A stretch of DNA of 64,000 nt from Methylomonas methanica MC09 (GCF_000214665.1 NC_015572.1:4960001-5024000), one strand, 5' to 3'; numbered from the stretch's first letter, positions 29,151 to 39,945 are shown. Translations and numbers: made by a program. The notes: generated by a model from the letters alone, not told the origin.

Positions 29151-29639
29151 TTAGATTGGAAATAACTCGGATACCCGCATTTTATCTAAGGTGGCTACCG
29201 CCTGGGGGTTGCCGATATCCGGCGTAATAGTCAATTCAATAGTGGTTACGCCGGGCATATCGACAACATGCATTTCGGATTCCATAGTCGCCCCGGTGGG
29301 ACTGAAATTCCATTGCTGCCGAACCATATCCCTGAATGACGCGCCGTTATCCTGGGACATCCGCAGTACATATTCTTGAGTTCTGGCGAGAGCGGACTCG
29401 GAAAACTCAAGTTGCACGCAACGGATATTTTGCGCCTGAGCAAATAGCAAACGAATGATTTGCTCGCCCGGGCCGCCGGCTTGCCAACCCTGATTAAAAC
29501 CCGGCATTAATGCAGCCTCTATAGGGCGATCCGGGTTTTCAGAACTGATTTCAACACTCGCGAGAGCATCCAAATCAAGCCAAGTTTCTTCTTTACCGGG
29601 TATAAGCGTTTCAATATCGCCGATGACACGTTTTTTCAT
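29151..29639 (-). CDS. Unknown protein, possible galactose-binding-like fold
   Basis: 162 residues, soluble, no signal peptide. The spacing of strand-like segments (IRCVQLEFSESALARTQEYVLRMS written as a landmark only in part: CVQLEFSES, YVLRMSQDNG, TTIELTITPD) resembles F5/8-type beta-sandwich modules. I do not recognise a specific family. It converges on the asparaginase gene. Confidence 0.6.
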   Translation of the reverse strand: MKKRVIGDIETLIPGKEETWLDLDALASVEISSENPDRPIEAALMPGFNQGWQAGGPGEQIIRLLFAQAQNIRCVQLEFSESALARTQEYVLRMSQDNGASFRDMVRQQWNFSPTGATMESEMHVVDMPGVTTIELTITPDIGNPQAVATLDKMRVSELFPI

Positions 29640-29884
29640 TAATACCCGCCAAATAATCTTCGGAAATAGTATCTCTATTTACCGAGGACTAACATTATTT
29701 TAATAAACCCGACAAATGATTGGGGCAATTATGTTTGATAAAAACACCTATCTTATCTCCGAGCACAACATAAATAACATAAGAAAAATAAAATACAGTT
29801 AGGATATAAATAATTGTAGACATAGTTATAATTTCACTGAAAAAATCGATACTAACCTGGATAAAAACCATCCCGTTAAAGAAT

Positions 29885-29901
29885 GGGCACATCCTGTGCC
29901 C
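29885..29901 (-). terminator. Hairpin after the transketolase gene
   Basis: GGGCACA / TGTGCCC with a 3-base loop, followed on the minus strand by ATTCTTT. It is 17 bases after the transketolase stop. The rest of 29640-29917 shows no convincing gene. Confidence 0.6.
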
Positions 29902-29917
29902 TAAATTAAGGAGGGTG

Positions 29918-31810
29918 TTAATCTTTTAAGAAGCTAGCCATGATGCCGGCGGGGTCGATACCTTGATGGGGGAATTGCTCCCACAATCCGCCGCAGCCTT
30001 CTTTATGCGTACCCAGATGCGCGTATTTAGGTGTATAGCCGCGTTCCAGCAACCAAGTCCCCATGCGGCTACCCAAGCCGGTCTTGCGGTTAAAGGCTTC
30101 AACCACCATCACTTTGGGCGATTTGCCGATCTTGGCCAGCATGTCTTCGTCTATGACGTTAAGCGTCGGTTTATTGATCAAGCCGACATCGACACCTTGT
30201 TGTTTCAAGCGCTCCACGGCATCCAGCGAACGGTATAGGGCTTCGCCGAAGCTGACGATATAACCCGCGCTACCTTCGCGAATCACTTCGTCCTTGCCGG
30301 AAACGAATTTGTAGTCGCCACCGAAGAACTCGTTGCCGTTGCTATCCAAAATAGTTGGCACCTTGGAGCGGGTTGAGAACACGAAGCGCAGGCCTGGATT
30401 AAAGAAAATGGTTTCCAGACAAGCTTTCATCTGCAGCGGATCGGCCGGGAAGTACAGATTGGTAGCGTAACCGTCGCTCAACCCGTTATCGGCGAACATA
30501 TTGTTCAAACCGAAGTGGCAGGTATTGTCCGCCATATCGTCGATACCGGAATGCGAGAAATGGCTCAACACGTTGGAATTGTTCAGGCGCGCCATGGTGA
30601 TCTCGGAAATACACATTTCCAAAAACGCACTGAACGTGCCGAAAATACCTTGTTTGCCCGCTTCCATACCGAAACCGGCGGCGGCGGCGAAATTACCCCG
30701 CTCCATGATACCGGAGGAAATAAACACTTCCGGGAAGGCTTTGTGGATTTTGATCAGGCCGCAAGAACCTTCCAAATCGCTATCCACCACCCGCACTTTT
30801 TCCACTCTTTCGGCATCGCTCATGCGGCCGAGGATTTCCACGCAGGCATCGCCGAACACGTTACGGTTGGCATCCCATTTGTCGCTGGAACCCAAAAATA
30901 CCGCGTCGTTTTTAGGCGCTTGTACGGTTCTCAAGTGGTCGGCCGCTGCTTGCCGGCCATGCGATTCCAGGTATTCCAGTGCGACTTTCACCGACACCAC
31001 GTCGTGGCCGTGCGTGGAACCTTCCAGACCGACGATACCGGGACACATCGGTCTATGGTTGATGACCGCCACCGGGCCCGGCGTACTGATAGCCGTGCAA
31101 ATGCGTTTATACAAATCGTCCAAGTCTTCGCCATCGCCTTCCAGAACGGTGACGCCCTGACCGGCCAAAGTCTTGGCCGTACTACAGCCTTTTAAATAGT
31201 CGGACGGATGACCGGCGATGGTGACATTGTTATCGTCGATAATCAGTTTTACATTCAGCCCTTGCGCCACCGCCAGTCGGGCGGCTTCCGCATCGTTACC
31301 TTCCTGCTGGGAACCGTCGGAACCCAGGCAGAACAGAACTTTATCGGGATTGGCAATGGCCACGCCATTCACATACGGCCACATGTGGCCTAAACGGCCG
31401 GAACTGAATTTTACGCCAGGTGTAAAACCCAATTCAGGATGACCGGGCAAATGAGAATGTGCGGCACGGTATTCCATCAGGCGTTCGGCCGGCAAATCGC
31501 CGTTCAGGGTAGACATCAAATATTGAGTCGCCACCCGGTGGCCGGCTTCGTCGAAAAATATCGGCACGAAGGCATCGGAACCGCGAAATAAAGCATCCAT
31601 GATCATGACTTCGGGTACCGTATCGTAAGGCCCTCCGGTATGTCCGCCCACCCCGCGGGCAGCACCCGTGGCGGTGAAAAATACGATAGCGTCGCGACAA
31701 AGCTGGATATTGGCTTTGAGGCTGGCTCTTTGCTCGTCTGTTAAGGTTGGGTTGTTTGGGTTTAAAGCGATGCGCTGATAAGCGCCGAGATCAATTGGAA
31801 ATTGGGACAT
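29918..31810 (-). CDS. Transketolase (single-chain, divergent type)
   Basis: 630 residues from the ATG at 31810 (MSQFPIDLGAYQRIAL). It transfers two-carbon ketol units between sugar phosphates with thiamine diphosphate. The cofactor region reads LGSDGSQQEGNDAEA ... IIDDNN, the G-x-DG ... NN pattern. ARGVGGHTGGPYDTVPEV and SSGIMERGNFAAAAGFG are the active-site and Pyr-domain landmarks. It differs clearly from E. coli TktA in the N-terminal part. In methylotrophs such enzymes serve the ribulose monophosphate or pentose phosphate rearrangements; which applies here is inference. Confidence 0.88.
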   Translation of the reverse strand: MSQFPIDLGAYQRIALNPNNPTLTDEQRASLKANIQLCRDAIVFFTATGAARGVGGHTGGPYDTVPEVMIMDALFRGSDAFVPIFFDEAGHRVATQYLMSTLNGDLPAERLMEYRAAHSHLPGHPELGFTPGVKFSSGRLGHMWPYVNGVAIANPDKVLFCLGSDGSQQEGNDAEAARLAVAQGLNVKLIIDDNNVTIAGHPSDYLKGCSTAKTLAGQGVTVLEGDGEDLDDLYKRICTAISTPGPVAVINHRPMCPGIVGLEGSTHGHDVVSVKVALEYLESHGRQAAADHLRTVQAPKNDAVFLGSSDKWDANRNVFGDACVEILGRMSDAERVEKVRVVDSDLEGSCGLIKIHKAFPEVFISSGIMERGNFAAAAGFGMEAGKQGIFGTFSAFLEMCISEITMARLNNSNVLSHFSHSGIDDMADNTCHFGLNNMFADNGLSDGYATNLYFPADPLQMKACLETIFFNPGLRFVFSTRSKVPTILDSNGNEFFGGDYKFVSGKDEVIREGSAGYIVSFGEALYRSLDAVERLKQQGVDVGLINKPTLNVIDEDMLAKIGKSPKVMVVEAFNRKTGLGSRMGTWLLERGYTPKYAHLGTHKEGCGGLWEQFPHQGIDPAGIMASFLKD

Positions 31811-31846
31811 AGTCAAACTCTTGGTATATATATTATTGTTATAGAC

Positions 31847-31863
31847 GCACAATCGGATTGTGC
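31847..31863. promoter_or_regulatory. Perfect hairpin/operator in the transketolase leader
   Basis: GCACAAT-CGG-ATTGTGC, 37 bases before the transketolase ATG. It could be a regulator site or an RNA stem. The remaining ~600 bp up to diaA (31864-32466) is AT-rich and holds no gene I can support. A small hairpin AAGCCG/CGGCTT lies near 32328-32348, and the 13-mer AATTAAAACTTAT appears twice. Confidence 0.45.
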
Positions 31864-32466
31864 AATCATTTTACCCCTGTATAAAACTACAACGGCCATT
31901 AAAACCTGGAAAAAATAATTTGCCCTTTAGCAACACTATTGATGTTTTTTTACAAAAGACGTTGTTTATAAGTCGCTAATTTAAATTAAATTTTCCACGC
32001 CGTTGGACTCAACCTTACACCCATTAAATCGCGCTTTGCAAGCTTTTTTAAAGGCCTTTATTTTTGTACCGAAATAAGCATTAGCGGAGGAAGTTTAACT
32101 ACGAAGCACCAAAGCCGGTATTCGAAAAAAGCAATAATTGTTAGCATTGCTGATTTATAATTAAAACTTATCAGGCCGATGCCAATTTAAACTAAAAACA
32201 TACCTCAATACAATCAATTAAAACTTATACCTTGATATTAGGCGAACATACTATAACCCGTATTATAAATACAGAGGAATAAGCGCAACCAATTGAATTT
32301 AATAGACTAATCTCTACCAAACCGCATCAAGCCGTCGTTTAAGCGGCTTACCGGAGCAGTAATAGTTCGCACTTTGCGAATATATTGTCATTACCGGATA
32401 AAATTAAACTGCACCAGCATAATTCACGCATAAAAATGCTTGCCCATCCCATTCCGGATAACCTGC

Positions 32467-33426
<960 letters not shown>

Positions 33427-33427
<1 letters not shown>

Positions 33428-35253
33428 TATTCGGCGTATCCGGAAGCCACCGGCACTCCCCCCTTGAATTGGGCGCAAACCAATTTACGGGTGACGCGAT
33501 TTTCCCTATCGAGCGACAATTGCCCAGTAGCGCCCACATAGCTGGTCACCGGCAATTGCTCCAAATGTCCCAGCAAATTGTAAGCATCAACGCCCAATGC
33601 CACCAAACGGCTTAAACTGTCCGGCATGCCTTGTAGGCTGTTTTGCAAGGCGGACTGGCTCAACGGCCCGCTAAAATAACCATCGAACAGCCAAGGCATA
33701 TCGCAAAACTCGAACGAACCTAATTCGGCGTCTTGCACCGGGTTGGGCGATCCGGAATAGATAGTCGGCATGGCGTACACCGCCAAATCGCTGCTTTGAT
33801 GGTATTTCAATTGCGGCGCCAGTTCGCGTGCCGCATCGGCATTGGCGCTCAGCAGCAGGGCACGAGCCGGCTGCTGGCCGCTAGGGTAACTTGAAGAACT
33901 AATCAATTGATTCAATACAGCCCCGATATCATGCTGCCTCGGGTCGTAAGATTGTATGCCCGCCACCGTACCGCCATGGTTCTGCCATGCCGACGCCAAG
34001 TAATTGCCAATCCGCTCGCCTTGCGCGGTATTGGGCACCAACACCAGCGCACTTTGCCGGCCGTCGTGCAGAGCTTTTAAGGCTAACGCGTCCGCTTCAT
34101 CGATCGGACTCAAACCGAACTGGTACAACCGGTCTTGGCTAAGATTATCGACGTGATTCAAAGCCAGCACTGGCACACTGAGATTGGCATTATACGCCAG
34201 CGCTTGAATCTGCTCTTTAACCAGCGGCCCTATCACCTGCTTGGCCCCTTCGGCCACCGCCTGTTGATACAAGCTGTCGACATCGTCCTGAGCACTGTCG
34301 TAAAACTTTAACGGCAGCTGCGGCGAGGCACTGGCGGCCAGCCGATAAGCCGCCTGCAAGCCCACTTTAATCGCCTTACCGGCAGGCGCGTAAGCGCCGG
34401 ATGTCGGCAACAATACCGCTATCATGCCCGCCTCGGACTGTTCGGCCTGCACTTCTTGCTCTGAAACAGTTTCCTGAGCCGAAGCAGTAGCAGGCGTGGC
34501 CAGATACGCCTGTAAAAATCCGGCGTTGGCGACATGACCCGGATAATCTTGCTGCCACTGCTGAATTTGGCTATTTACGTCGAAGCCCGGCTGATTGCGC
34601 TGTTTAAGGATCTTGGCAAGCGACATCCAACCGCTCAACTCATTGGCCATTTGCGGCCGGGTTTGCAGGGCTTCTTCCGGCAATACGCTAAGCATGTCGA
34701 TAATGGCGGAAATATTGGCTTGCTGCTGTTGCGGGTCTCGCAACAAATTGCCCAGCCTGATACGAGCGCTAACCCCTTGCAGCACATCGCCCATCAATAA
34801 ATTGGCAAAGGCCAGCGACTGGTAATAATTGATCTTATCCTGGGCCGACAACAATGCGGGCCGGACCATTTTCAGTTTTTGCATGGCATGTTCCGCATCG
34901 CCCATGCTCAAGGCAATTTGCCCATCCAGTAAATTGAATTTGCCGCGTTGTTCCGACGACAGCTCCGCTTCGTTAATCAAATCCATCTCTTGGCGGGCCG
35001 CCTGCATATCGCCGTCTTGCAGAAAGGTATCGGCACTCAATAAATGCCTGTCGGCCTGACCATCCGCCAAGCCGTAACTTTTAACCGCGGGTGCAACCGG
35101 CCGGCGAGCCTGAGGCCGGGGCTGGGTTCTTACTTCCAAATGGGTCCGGTTTCTCACGGGTTCTGGCGTACAAGCCGTTAACATAACGCCGGCAAAAATA
35201 CAGCAGGCCAAATAGCGACGGGGCATAATGAAATAAAATTTTGAATCAGACAT
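33427..35253 (-). CDS. lpoA: Penicillin-binding-protein activator LpoA
   Basis: 608 residues from the ATG at 35253; a second ATG at 35226 (MPRRYLACCIFAGVMLTAC) gives a more compact lipoprotein signal and may be the true start. The lipobox is LTAC. A TPR-like helical N-terminal half is followed by a periplasmic-binding-protein-like half (MIAVLLPTSGAYAPAGKAIKVG ... landmarks GPLVKEQI, ALNHVD). In E. coli LpoA activates PBP1A from the outer membrane. Divergent from rsmI, as in E. coli. Confidence 0.92.
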
Positions 35254-35275
35254 AGCAGCGGAGGGCTTAAAACAC

Positions 35276-36127
35276 ATGTCCGGAAAATTATACGTGGTTG
35301 CCACGCCAATAGGTAATCTGGCGGATTTCAGCTTCCGAGCGGTGGAAGTATTGAAGCAGGTGGACTTGATCGCCGCCGAAGATACCCGCCACGCCAAAAT
35401 GCTGCTAAACCACTACGGCATCAGCAAACCTCAAGTGTCGCTGCACCAACACAACGAAGAGCATGCCTCGCAAGGACTGGTAGACAAACTAAAGGCCGGC
35501 TTATCCATTGCGCTGGTTTCCGATGCCGGCACCCCGCTGCTCAGCGACCCAGGCATGCCGCTAGTGAAACTGGCGAAACAGCAAGGCCTGGATGTCATAC
35601 CCATTCCCGGTGCCTGCGCGCTGATCGCCGCCTTGTCGGCCTCCGGCCTGCCTATCACCCGCTTTACCTTTGAAGGCTTTTTGCCGCGCACCGCTTCGGC
35701 CCGCAAAAGCTTTTTTCTGGAAAAACTGGCCGACACCACCACCTGGGCTTTTTACGAGTCCAGCCACCGTATCCAGGCCGCCCTGGAAGACATGGCGGAC
35801 ATTTTCCCCGCCGATCACGAAATCGTCATCGCCCGCGAAATCACCAAATTGCATGAAACCATTTTGAAAGCGCCGCTGGCAGAGGCTCTGTCAGCGGTGC
35901 AAAGCAACGAAAACATGCGCAAGGGCGAATTCGTGGTCATCGTTGCCGGGCGCAAAATCGAAACCGATAACCGGCAACTCAGCGACGAACACTTGAAAAT
36001 TCTGCGCCTGTTGTTGAAAGAATGCTCGATCAAAACCGCCGTGGCCCTGGCCACGGAAATTACCGGACAGCGCAAAAAACTGCTTTATCAAACGGCGCTG
36101 GAAATGCAGGAAAGCCGCGAGGATTGA
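35276..36127 (+). CDS. rsmI: 16S rRNA C1402 2'-O-methyltransferase
   Basis: 283 residues. LYVVATPIGNLADFSFRAVE, AAEDTRHAKMLL, SDAGTPLLSDPG and GFLPRTASARKSF are hallmark segments of RsmI. It methylates the ribose of C1402 in the ribosomal P site. Gene order with lpoA-yraN-diaA is the conserved one. Confidence 0.96.
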   Translation: MSGKLYVVATPIGNLADFSFRAVEVLKQVDLIAAEDTRHAKMLLNHYGISKPQVSLHQHNEEHASQGLVDKLKAGLSIALVSDAGTPLLSDPGMPLVKLAKQQGLDVIPIPGACALIAALSASGLPITRFTFEGFLPRTASARKSFFLEKLADTTTWAFYESSHRIQAALEDMADIFPADHEIVIAREITKLHETILKAPLAEALSAVQSNENMRKGEFVVIVAGRKIETDNRQLSDEHLKILRLLLKECSIKTAVALATEITGQRKKLLYQTALEMQESRED

Positions 36128-36162
36128 CCACTGATGTGACGTATATGTAGACAACCCGCCAG

Positions 36163-36188
36163 CCTCGGTTAAAGAAGCGTAACCGAGG
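36163..36188. terminator. Hairpin after rsmI
   Basis: CCTCGGTTA / TAACCGAGG, a perfect 9-bp stem 36 bases after the rsmI stop, without a T-run. The rest of 36189-36646 contains only a doubtful 67-codon frame and AT-rich sequence. Confidence 0.5.
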
Positions 36189-36646
36189 AGAAAAGCGCTC
36201 ATCGCCAAGAAAAACTTAACATACCCATGATCACGCTAACAATAATCGTCGCTACGTAGGCTTGAGGCGGCTCAACATAATGCGAGCCGCAATTCAGCCC
36301 GCTAACGGTTAAAACGCTTGCACCGATACAATTTAATGGTTGCAAAATGCAGGACATGCCCCTAGCGTATATAGCAGAGTCTGGCGTTAATGCTAAGATC
36401 ATCTTTAGCTGGGCAATGGATTTCTCTGATTCGTTCGCTACCTTAACGGCTGAGCTTCTAATTCAAATCATTAGTATTAAAAACAAACGCAGATAAAAAG
36501 CTCGATTTATTATTGATTGCAGAAAAACTTTGGGTTGTTAGTGTTTTAAAGTAGCCCTATCGCCTGAATTGCCGTTTGGATTTACCGTGTAAGTCCATCT
36601 TATTCGCGCTATAGCAGTGCATATATTAAACAAGTGGAATCGGCAA

Positions 36647-37159
36647 ATGAGTAATAATATTCAACAAGCTCCCATTTTACTAAATCGTGATAATTTTTTC
36701 CGTCAAATGCTTCGTCATCTTTCAGGAACATTGCAAGACGTTATCGGCTTACACGAAGCAGAAGGTTTTATCGCCCTCGTAGGTCAGAAAATCGGTGATG
36801 AAATCAACCAAGAATATCTGCAAGCATTGCAACTTGATCGTCTGAATAAAACGCAAGTGGCGGAAGTGCTTGTCGATTTAAAGAAACGTATCCAAGGGGA
36901 TTTTTACGTCATCGAAGAGACCGATCATAAAATTGTGCTTGGTAATCGCCAGTGTCCGTTCGGAGATAAGGTAATTGGCCGAGAAGCGCTATGCATGATG
37001 ACTTCAAATGTCTTTGGAGTTATTGCCGCGGAAAATTTAAGTTACGTTAAAGTTAATATTGATGAGTCCATCGCGCGGGGGCACTCTGGCTGTAAGGTCA
37101 CGTTATATTTTGATCCGGACTCTTCGGTTGAAGGAATTGAATACTATGGGCCCGAATAA
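36647..37159 (+). CDS. Methanogen-output-domain-1-like sensor protein
   Basis: 170 residues from the ATG at 36647. RQCPFGDKVIGREALCMMTSN, with two conserved Cys, and the later SGCKVTLYFDPD match what I recall of the methanogen output domain 1 (MetOD1) family, a presumed sensory or output module. The Cys pair could bind a metal or respond to redox. Its 3' end overlaps the start of the diguanylate cyclase gene by 14 bp, so the two should work together. More AT-rich than the core genes to the left. Confidence 0.7.
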   Translation: MSNNIQQAPILLNRDNFFRQMLRHLSGTLQDVIGLHEAEGFIALVGQKIGDEINQEYLQALQLDRLNKTQVAEVLVDLKKRIQGDFYVIEETDHKIVLGNRQCPFGDKVIGREALCMMTSNVFGVIAAENLSYVKVNIDESIARGHSGCKVTLYFDPDSSVEGIEYYGPE

Positions 37160-38108
37160 TGAGATATCGGATGAAACGGCAAATTTTTTGGACGCTTATT
37201 CATTACCGTCCGGGGTAATGAATGCGGAAGGGTATTGGCTCTTTAAGAATTTAGCCCTCAAGGAATATCTGGCCCCTCTCGATGAAGAATGTTTTTTTGC
37301 TCTTCTGAAAGATAGGATGCAAGAAAGCGCTGTAAAAAAACTGATCATGCGAAACAAGCGTGTTCAGCTAGTCGAGGCTAAGTTAGTAGCAAATATCACA
37401 AATATGATCGCTTGCTGCACACGTATTGATCTCGCTAATTTTAGTCATCCTATTTACCTCATTGAGCTCCATACACGCGCACAGCGTTTACATGCTTTTT
37501 CATCGTTAAATCGCTTGCACCTGGAACAAAACAAGCATGAAAAGAAAGTCTTAACGACCAACCTAAAATTGCAGCGTGCTGTATCGGACTCGCATATCGA
37601 TCCACTCACTAAAATCGCCAACCGTAGAGTTTTAGAAGAAGAGTTACCACCACTTTGGGAACAAGCGTTTCATTCGCGTTCGTCATTTTCATTTCTGATA
37701 TTGGACTTAGATTTTTTTAAGAAAATTAACGATACATATGGGCATTCTCAAGGTGATAAGGCTCTTATTCTGGTGGCGGAAACGCTAATGAATAATGTTA
37801 AACGAACCGGTGACATTGTGACCAGATTTGGAGGAGAGGAATTTGCCATACTTCTTCCCAATACCGATATCATCGGCGCGAAGTGGGTATCCGATAAGAT
37901 ACTTGTTGCAGTCAGGCAACTGAATATCCCCAATGAAGGCTCGGATGTTGCTAATTACCTGACTGTTTCAGTTGGGTGCTATACAGCGACACCGTCTCAC
38001 CTGGAAGCTGACATAACCAACATTATCCGCTTAGCCGATCTCTGTTTATATCAAGCTAAAAACAAGGGTAGGAACTGCGCTGTACATTATGAGGTTTCCC
38101 GGGATTAA
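37146..38108 (+). CDS. Diguanylate cyclase (GGDEF)
   Basis: 320 residues from the ATG at 37146, with AAGGA 10 bases upstream and inside the preceding gene. The N-terminal ~140 residues are PAS-like (YSLPSGVMNAEGYWLFKN...), then a coiled coil leads to the GGDEF domain: DPLTKIANRR, DLDFFKKINDTYGHSQGD, RFGGEEFAILL. The active site is GGEEF, and an inhibitory RxxD (RTGD) lies exactly five residues before it. It should make cyclic di-GMP. The partner is the upstream MetOD1-like sensor. Confidence 0.92.
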   Translation: MGPNNEISDETANFLDAYSLPSGVMNAEGYWLFKNLALKEYLAPLDEECFFALLKDRMQESAVKKLIMRNKRVQLVEAKLVANITNMIACCTRIDLANFSHPIYLIELHTRAQRLHAFSSLNRLHLEQNKHEKKVLTTNLKLQRAVSDSHIDPLTKIANRRVLEEELPPLWEQAFHSRSSFSFLILDLDFFKKINDTYGHSQGDKALILVAETLMNNVKRTGDIVTRFGGEEFAILLPNTDIIGAKWVSDKILVAVRQLNIPNEGSDVANYLTVSVGCYTATPSHLEADITNIIRLADLCLYQAKNKGRNCAVHYEVSRD

Positions 38109-38173
38109 CAGAACTCATAAAATCCAACTAATCACACAGTTAATTGGGTGGATTTAGTTTAAAGCTGCCGGCT

Positions 38174-38482
38174 TTAGCCACTCCCGTTTGAATGACGGGT
38201 TAGCCATTTGAGCAACCCGAAAGCAACAGCCCACCAAATTAAGAAGAAAACGCCGCCGAGAATAATTAGATGAGAGCGCAATGGCGGAATAAAGGCGGCA
38301 AGAATTGGGGCGGCGATGAACTCGCCGTGGCCTGAAACTATGATGAAGCCAAGGCCCAGTGCGGAACAAATCGCCCTCAGATGCAACCTTATTTGAGCGG
38401 ACGAGATCACTCCGGTAATACCCCAAGCGCATGCAAACAACAGTGCGCCATAAACAAAAAGATGAATTTGCTCGATGCGCAT
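38174..38482 (-). CDS. Cassette gene: small multi-span membrane protein
   Basis: 102 residues with three hydrophobic stretches (VYGALLFACAWGITGVI; ICSALGLGFIIVSG; HLIILGGVFFLIWWAVAFGLL). No family recognised. Last (leftmost) gene of the cassette run. Its upstream side carries attC-like site B; on its downstream side I see only an imperfect palindrome (AATCCA...TGGATT, 38121-38155) and no clear attC. Confidence 0.65.
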   Translation of the reverse strand: MRIEQIHLFVYGALLFACAWGITGVISSAQIRLHLRAICSALGLGFIIVSGHGEFIAAPILAAFIPPLRSHLIILGGVFFLIWWAVAFGLLKWLTRHSNGSG

Positions 38483-38501
38483 ATCAGTTAGTACCGGATA
38501 T

Positions 38502-38545
38502 GGCTAACGCAAAGCCAAGCCGACCGCCGAAGCAGCGGGTTAGGC
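38502..38545 (-). repeat. attC-like site B
   Basis: On the minus strand it begins GCCTAAC and ends GTTAGCC, with a GC-rich inner part (CCGC...GCGG; CGGCTTGGC). At 44 bp it is short for attC, so the call is moderate. It lies between the stop at 38549 and the start at 38482. Confidence 0.5.
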
Positions 38546-38548
38546 GAT

Positions 38549-38881
38549 TTAATCACCATTGCCAATACCTAAATCCCAGAGTACATCGCATTTGCTACAG
38601 TATGCGCTCCAATTGTCTGGAGTTTCCTTTCTTGAGCTCTTGGTTTTTGTTTTGCCATGACAGGTTGGGCATGGAACATGGTATAGCTTATAAAAGGACA
38701 TGGCGAAAACTAGGCAGCCATATCCAAGAATGAAAATTACTATGTACCCAATAAGATAGCTATTGCGCGTTAAAAACTCATTAGCCATATAGGCACCTGC
38801 CTGACTGGCGATTAGTAGCAACCCAAGAAAAATAAAGTGTTTTTTGGGGATGGCAAAATTTTCATGTTTTTTAACACGCAT
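38549..38881 (-). CDS. Cassette gene: membrane protein with zinc-ribbon tail
   Basis: 110 residues. Two membrane segments (HFIFLGLLLIASQAGAYM; YLIGYIVIFILGYGCLVFAM) are followed by a cytoplasmic tail with CPTCHG ... CSKC, four Cys in zinc-ribbon spacing. No named family. Low-GC codon use relative to core genes. Confidence 0.65.
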   Translation of the reverse strand: MRVKKHENFAIPKKHFIFLGLLLIASQAGAYMANEFLTRNSYLIGYIVIFILGYGCLVFAMSFYKLYHVPCPTCHGKTKTKSSRKETPDNWSAYCSKCDVLWDLGIGNGD

Positions 38882-38900
38882 AGCGAAAATTTTATGTTCC

Positions 38901-38976
38901 GTCTAACGCTGTAAATAACCTGACGCGAAAAGCGCACAGCAGTTTTTGCGGTCCGAGTTAATTTGCCTTGTTATGA
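38901..38976 (-). repeat. attC-like site C
   Basis: 76 bp. On the minus strand it runs from TCATAAC to GTTAGAC, the latter a perfect GTTRRRY core. Imperfect inner arms include GACCGCAAAAA opposite GACGCGAAAA on the other strand. The TAA stop of the GNAT gene is inside the first core, as is typical of integron cassettes. Confidence 0.75.
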
Positions 38977-39408
38977 GTTCCATTCCAATTTGTAAAACGC
39001 CTTATCTTCATCAAACTGTTTAAAACCCAATTTAATGTAAAAGTGCTTGACTGGATTAGCTTTTATAACACTAAGTTTTAAAGGCAACGACTTCTTTCTG
39101 GCTGTATCTTGAAGGTATTCGATTATTCTTCTTCCTATGCCTTGCTGCTGGTACTCTGGTTTGATAATGATAATTTCCAACCAAAAGTGGTCGTCATTTT
39201 GATTTAAGACGAACCCGCCAAATTCCTTACGCCCTGCACTGATTATTATCCACTTCGTTGGGCTTAAGTTCTCGCAAAACCCTTTTCTTTGAAATGACTC
39301 ATCCCAGCCCCAAGTAGCCTCAATACATGGCTTCATTGTTTTACAGTAAAGATCATAAAGCCATTCCTGATCTCTCTGTTCACCATTCCTAATCTGGTAA
39401 CCTTTCAT
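38971..39408 (-). CDS. Cassette gene: GNAT N-acetyltransferase
   Basis: 145 residues from the ATG at 39408; another ATG at 39423 lies on the attC core itself. IIIIKPEYQQQGIGRRIIEY is the acetyl-CoA-binding Q/R-x2-G-x-G/A motif, and NPVKHFYIKLGFKQF is the C-terminal GNAT signature. Substrate unknown; GNAT genes are common integron cargo. Confidence 0.85.
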   Translation of the reverse strand: MKGYQIRNGEQRDQEWLYDLYCKTMKPCIEATWGWDESFQRKGFCENLSPTKWIIISAGRKEFGGFVLNQNDDHFWLEIIIIKPEYQQQGIGRRIIEYLQDTARKKSLPLKLSVIKANPVKHFYIKLGFKQFDEDKAFYKLEWNS

Positions 39409-39419
39409 GGTTTCACGAC

Positions 39420-39536
39420 TCATAACGCCCCAATCACCGGACCGGCGAAGTGGAGCAATTTTTGTGGTACAAGAGCGGAGCGATACCACAAAAATTGTGG
39501 AGCGTAGCTGGCTCCGCGTGCATTGGCTTGTTATGC
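39420..39536 (-). repeat. attC-like site D (long, VCR-type)
   Basis: 117 bp. On the minus strand it goes from GCATAAC to GTTATGA. Inner arms include CCACAATTTTTGTGG against CCACAAAAATTG. The length and TAAC/GTTATG ends resemble Vibrio-type repeats. Confidence 0.8.
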
Positions 39537-39571
39537 GCATGTTGCACTTGTAAGTTGATTTTAGGCTCTGT

Positions 39572-39907
39572 CTATTCTGAAAAATATTGATATTTCGATA
39601 CAATGTTTCCCTCTTTAGAAAACCCGAAACCATATGCATGCAGGAAAAAATTGTATCTTATCCAATCAACACATTCGCCTTTATTATCACCCAACAAATG
39701 TCCATCATCACCCCACCAAAGCCATTTTCCACATTGCTCGCTACCATCAGGTTTACCTAGCACTGCGATAATCGATTTTTTACTGTCCCCCATTTTTGCC
39801 GATTTGAAAACTCTATCAACTTTGTTCTCACTATAAAAACACAGAGAAGGATAGATGCCTAAAATAGCAAGTGTTAGTAGCACAACAATTATTTTATTTT
39901 TTTTCAT
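39572..39907 (-). CDS. Cassette gene: small exported BamE-like protein
   Basis: 111 residues with a hydrophobic signal (KIIVVLLTLAILGIYPSLCF), then VFKSAKMGDSKKSIIAVLGKPD. This resembles the start of the SmpA/BamE-like fold common in small cassette-borne lipoproteins. No clear lipobox, so it may be periplasmic or anchored. Function unknown. Confidence 0.65.
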   Translation of the reverse strand: MKKNKIIVVLLTLAILGIYPSLCFYSENKVDRVFKSAKMGDSKKSIIAVLGKPDGSEQCGKWLWWGDDGHLLGDNKGECVDWIRYNFFLHAYGFGFSKEGNIVSKYQYFSE

Positions 39908-39945
39908 CCGCTAAATCTTTTGAACACTTCGATTAACGTTCGGCC

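Noticed and set aside
29695..29892. 65-codon hydrophobic minus frame
   Set aside because: Its start lies inside the terminator hairpin after transketolase and it has no ribosome site.
36199..36402. 67-codon minus frame after rsmI
   Set aside because: Possible C-terminal hydrophobic stretch but no ribosome site or family; left as intergenic.
38110..38173. Terminal attC after the leftmost cassette
   Set aside because: Only an imperfect AATCCA/TGGATT palindrome is present; the cores are too close together for attC.
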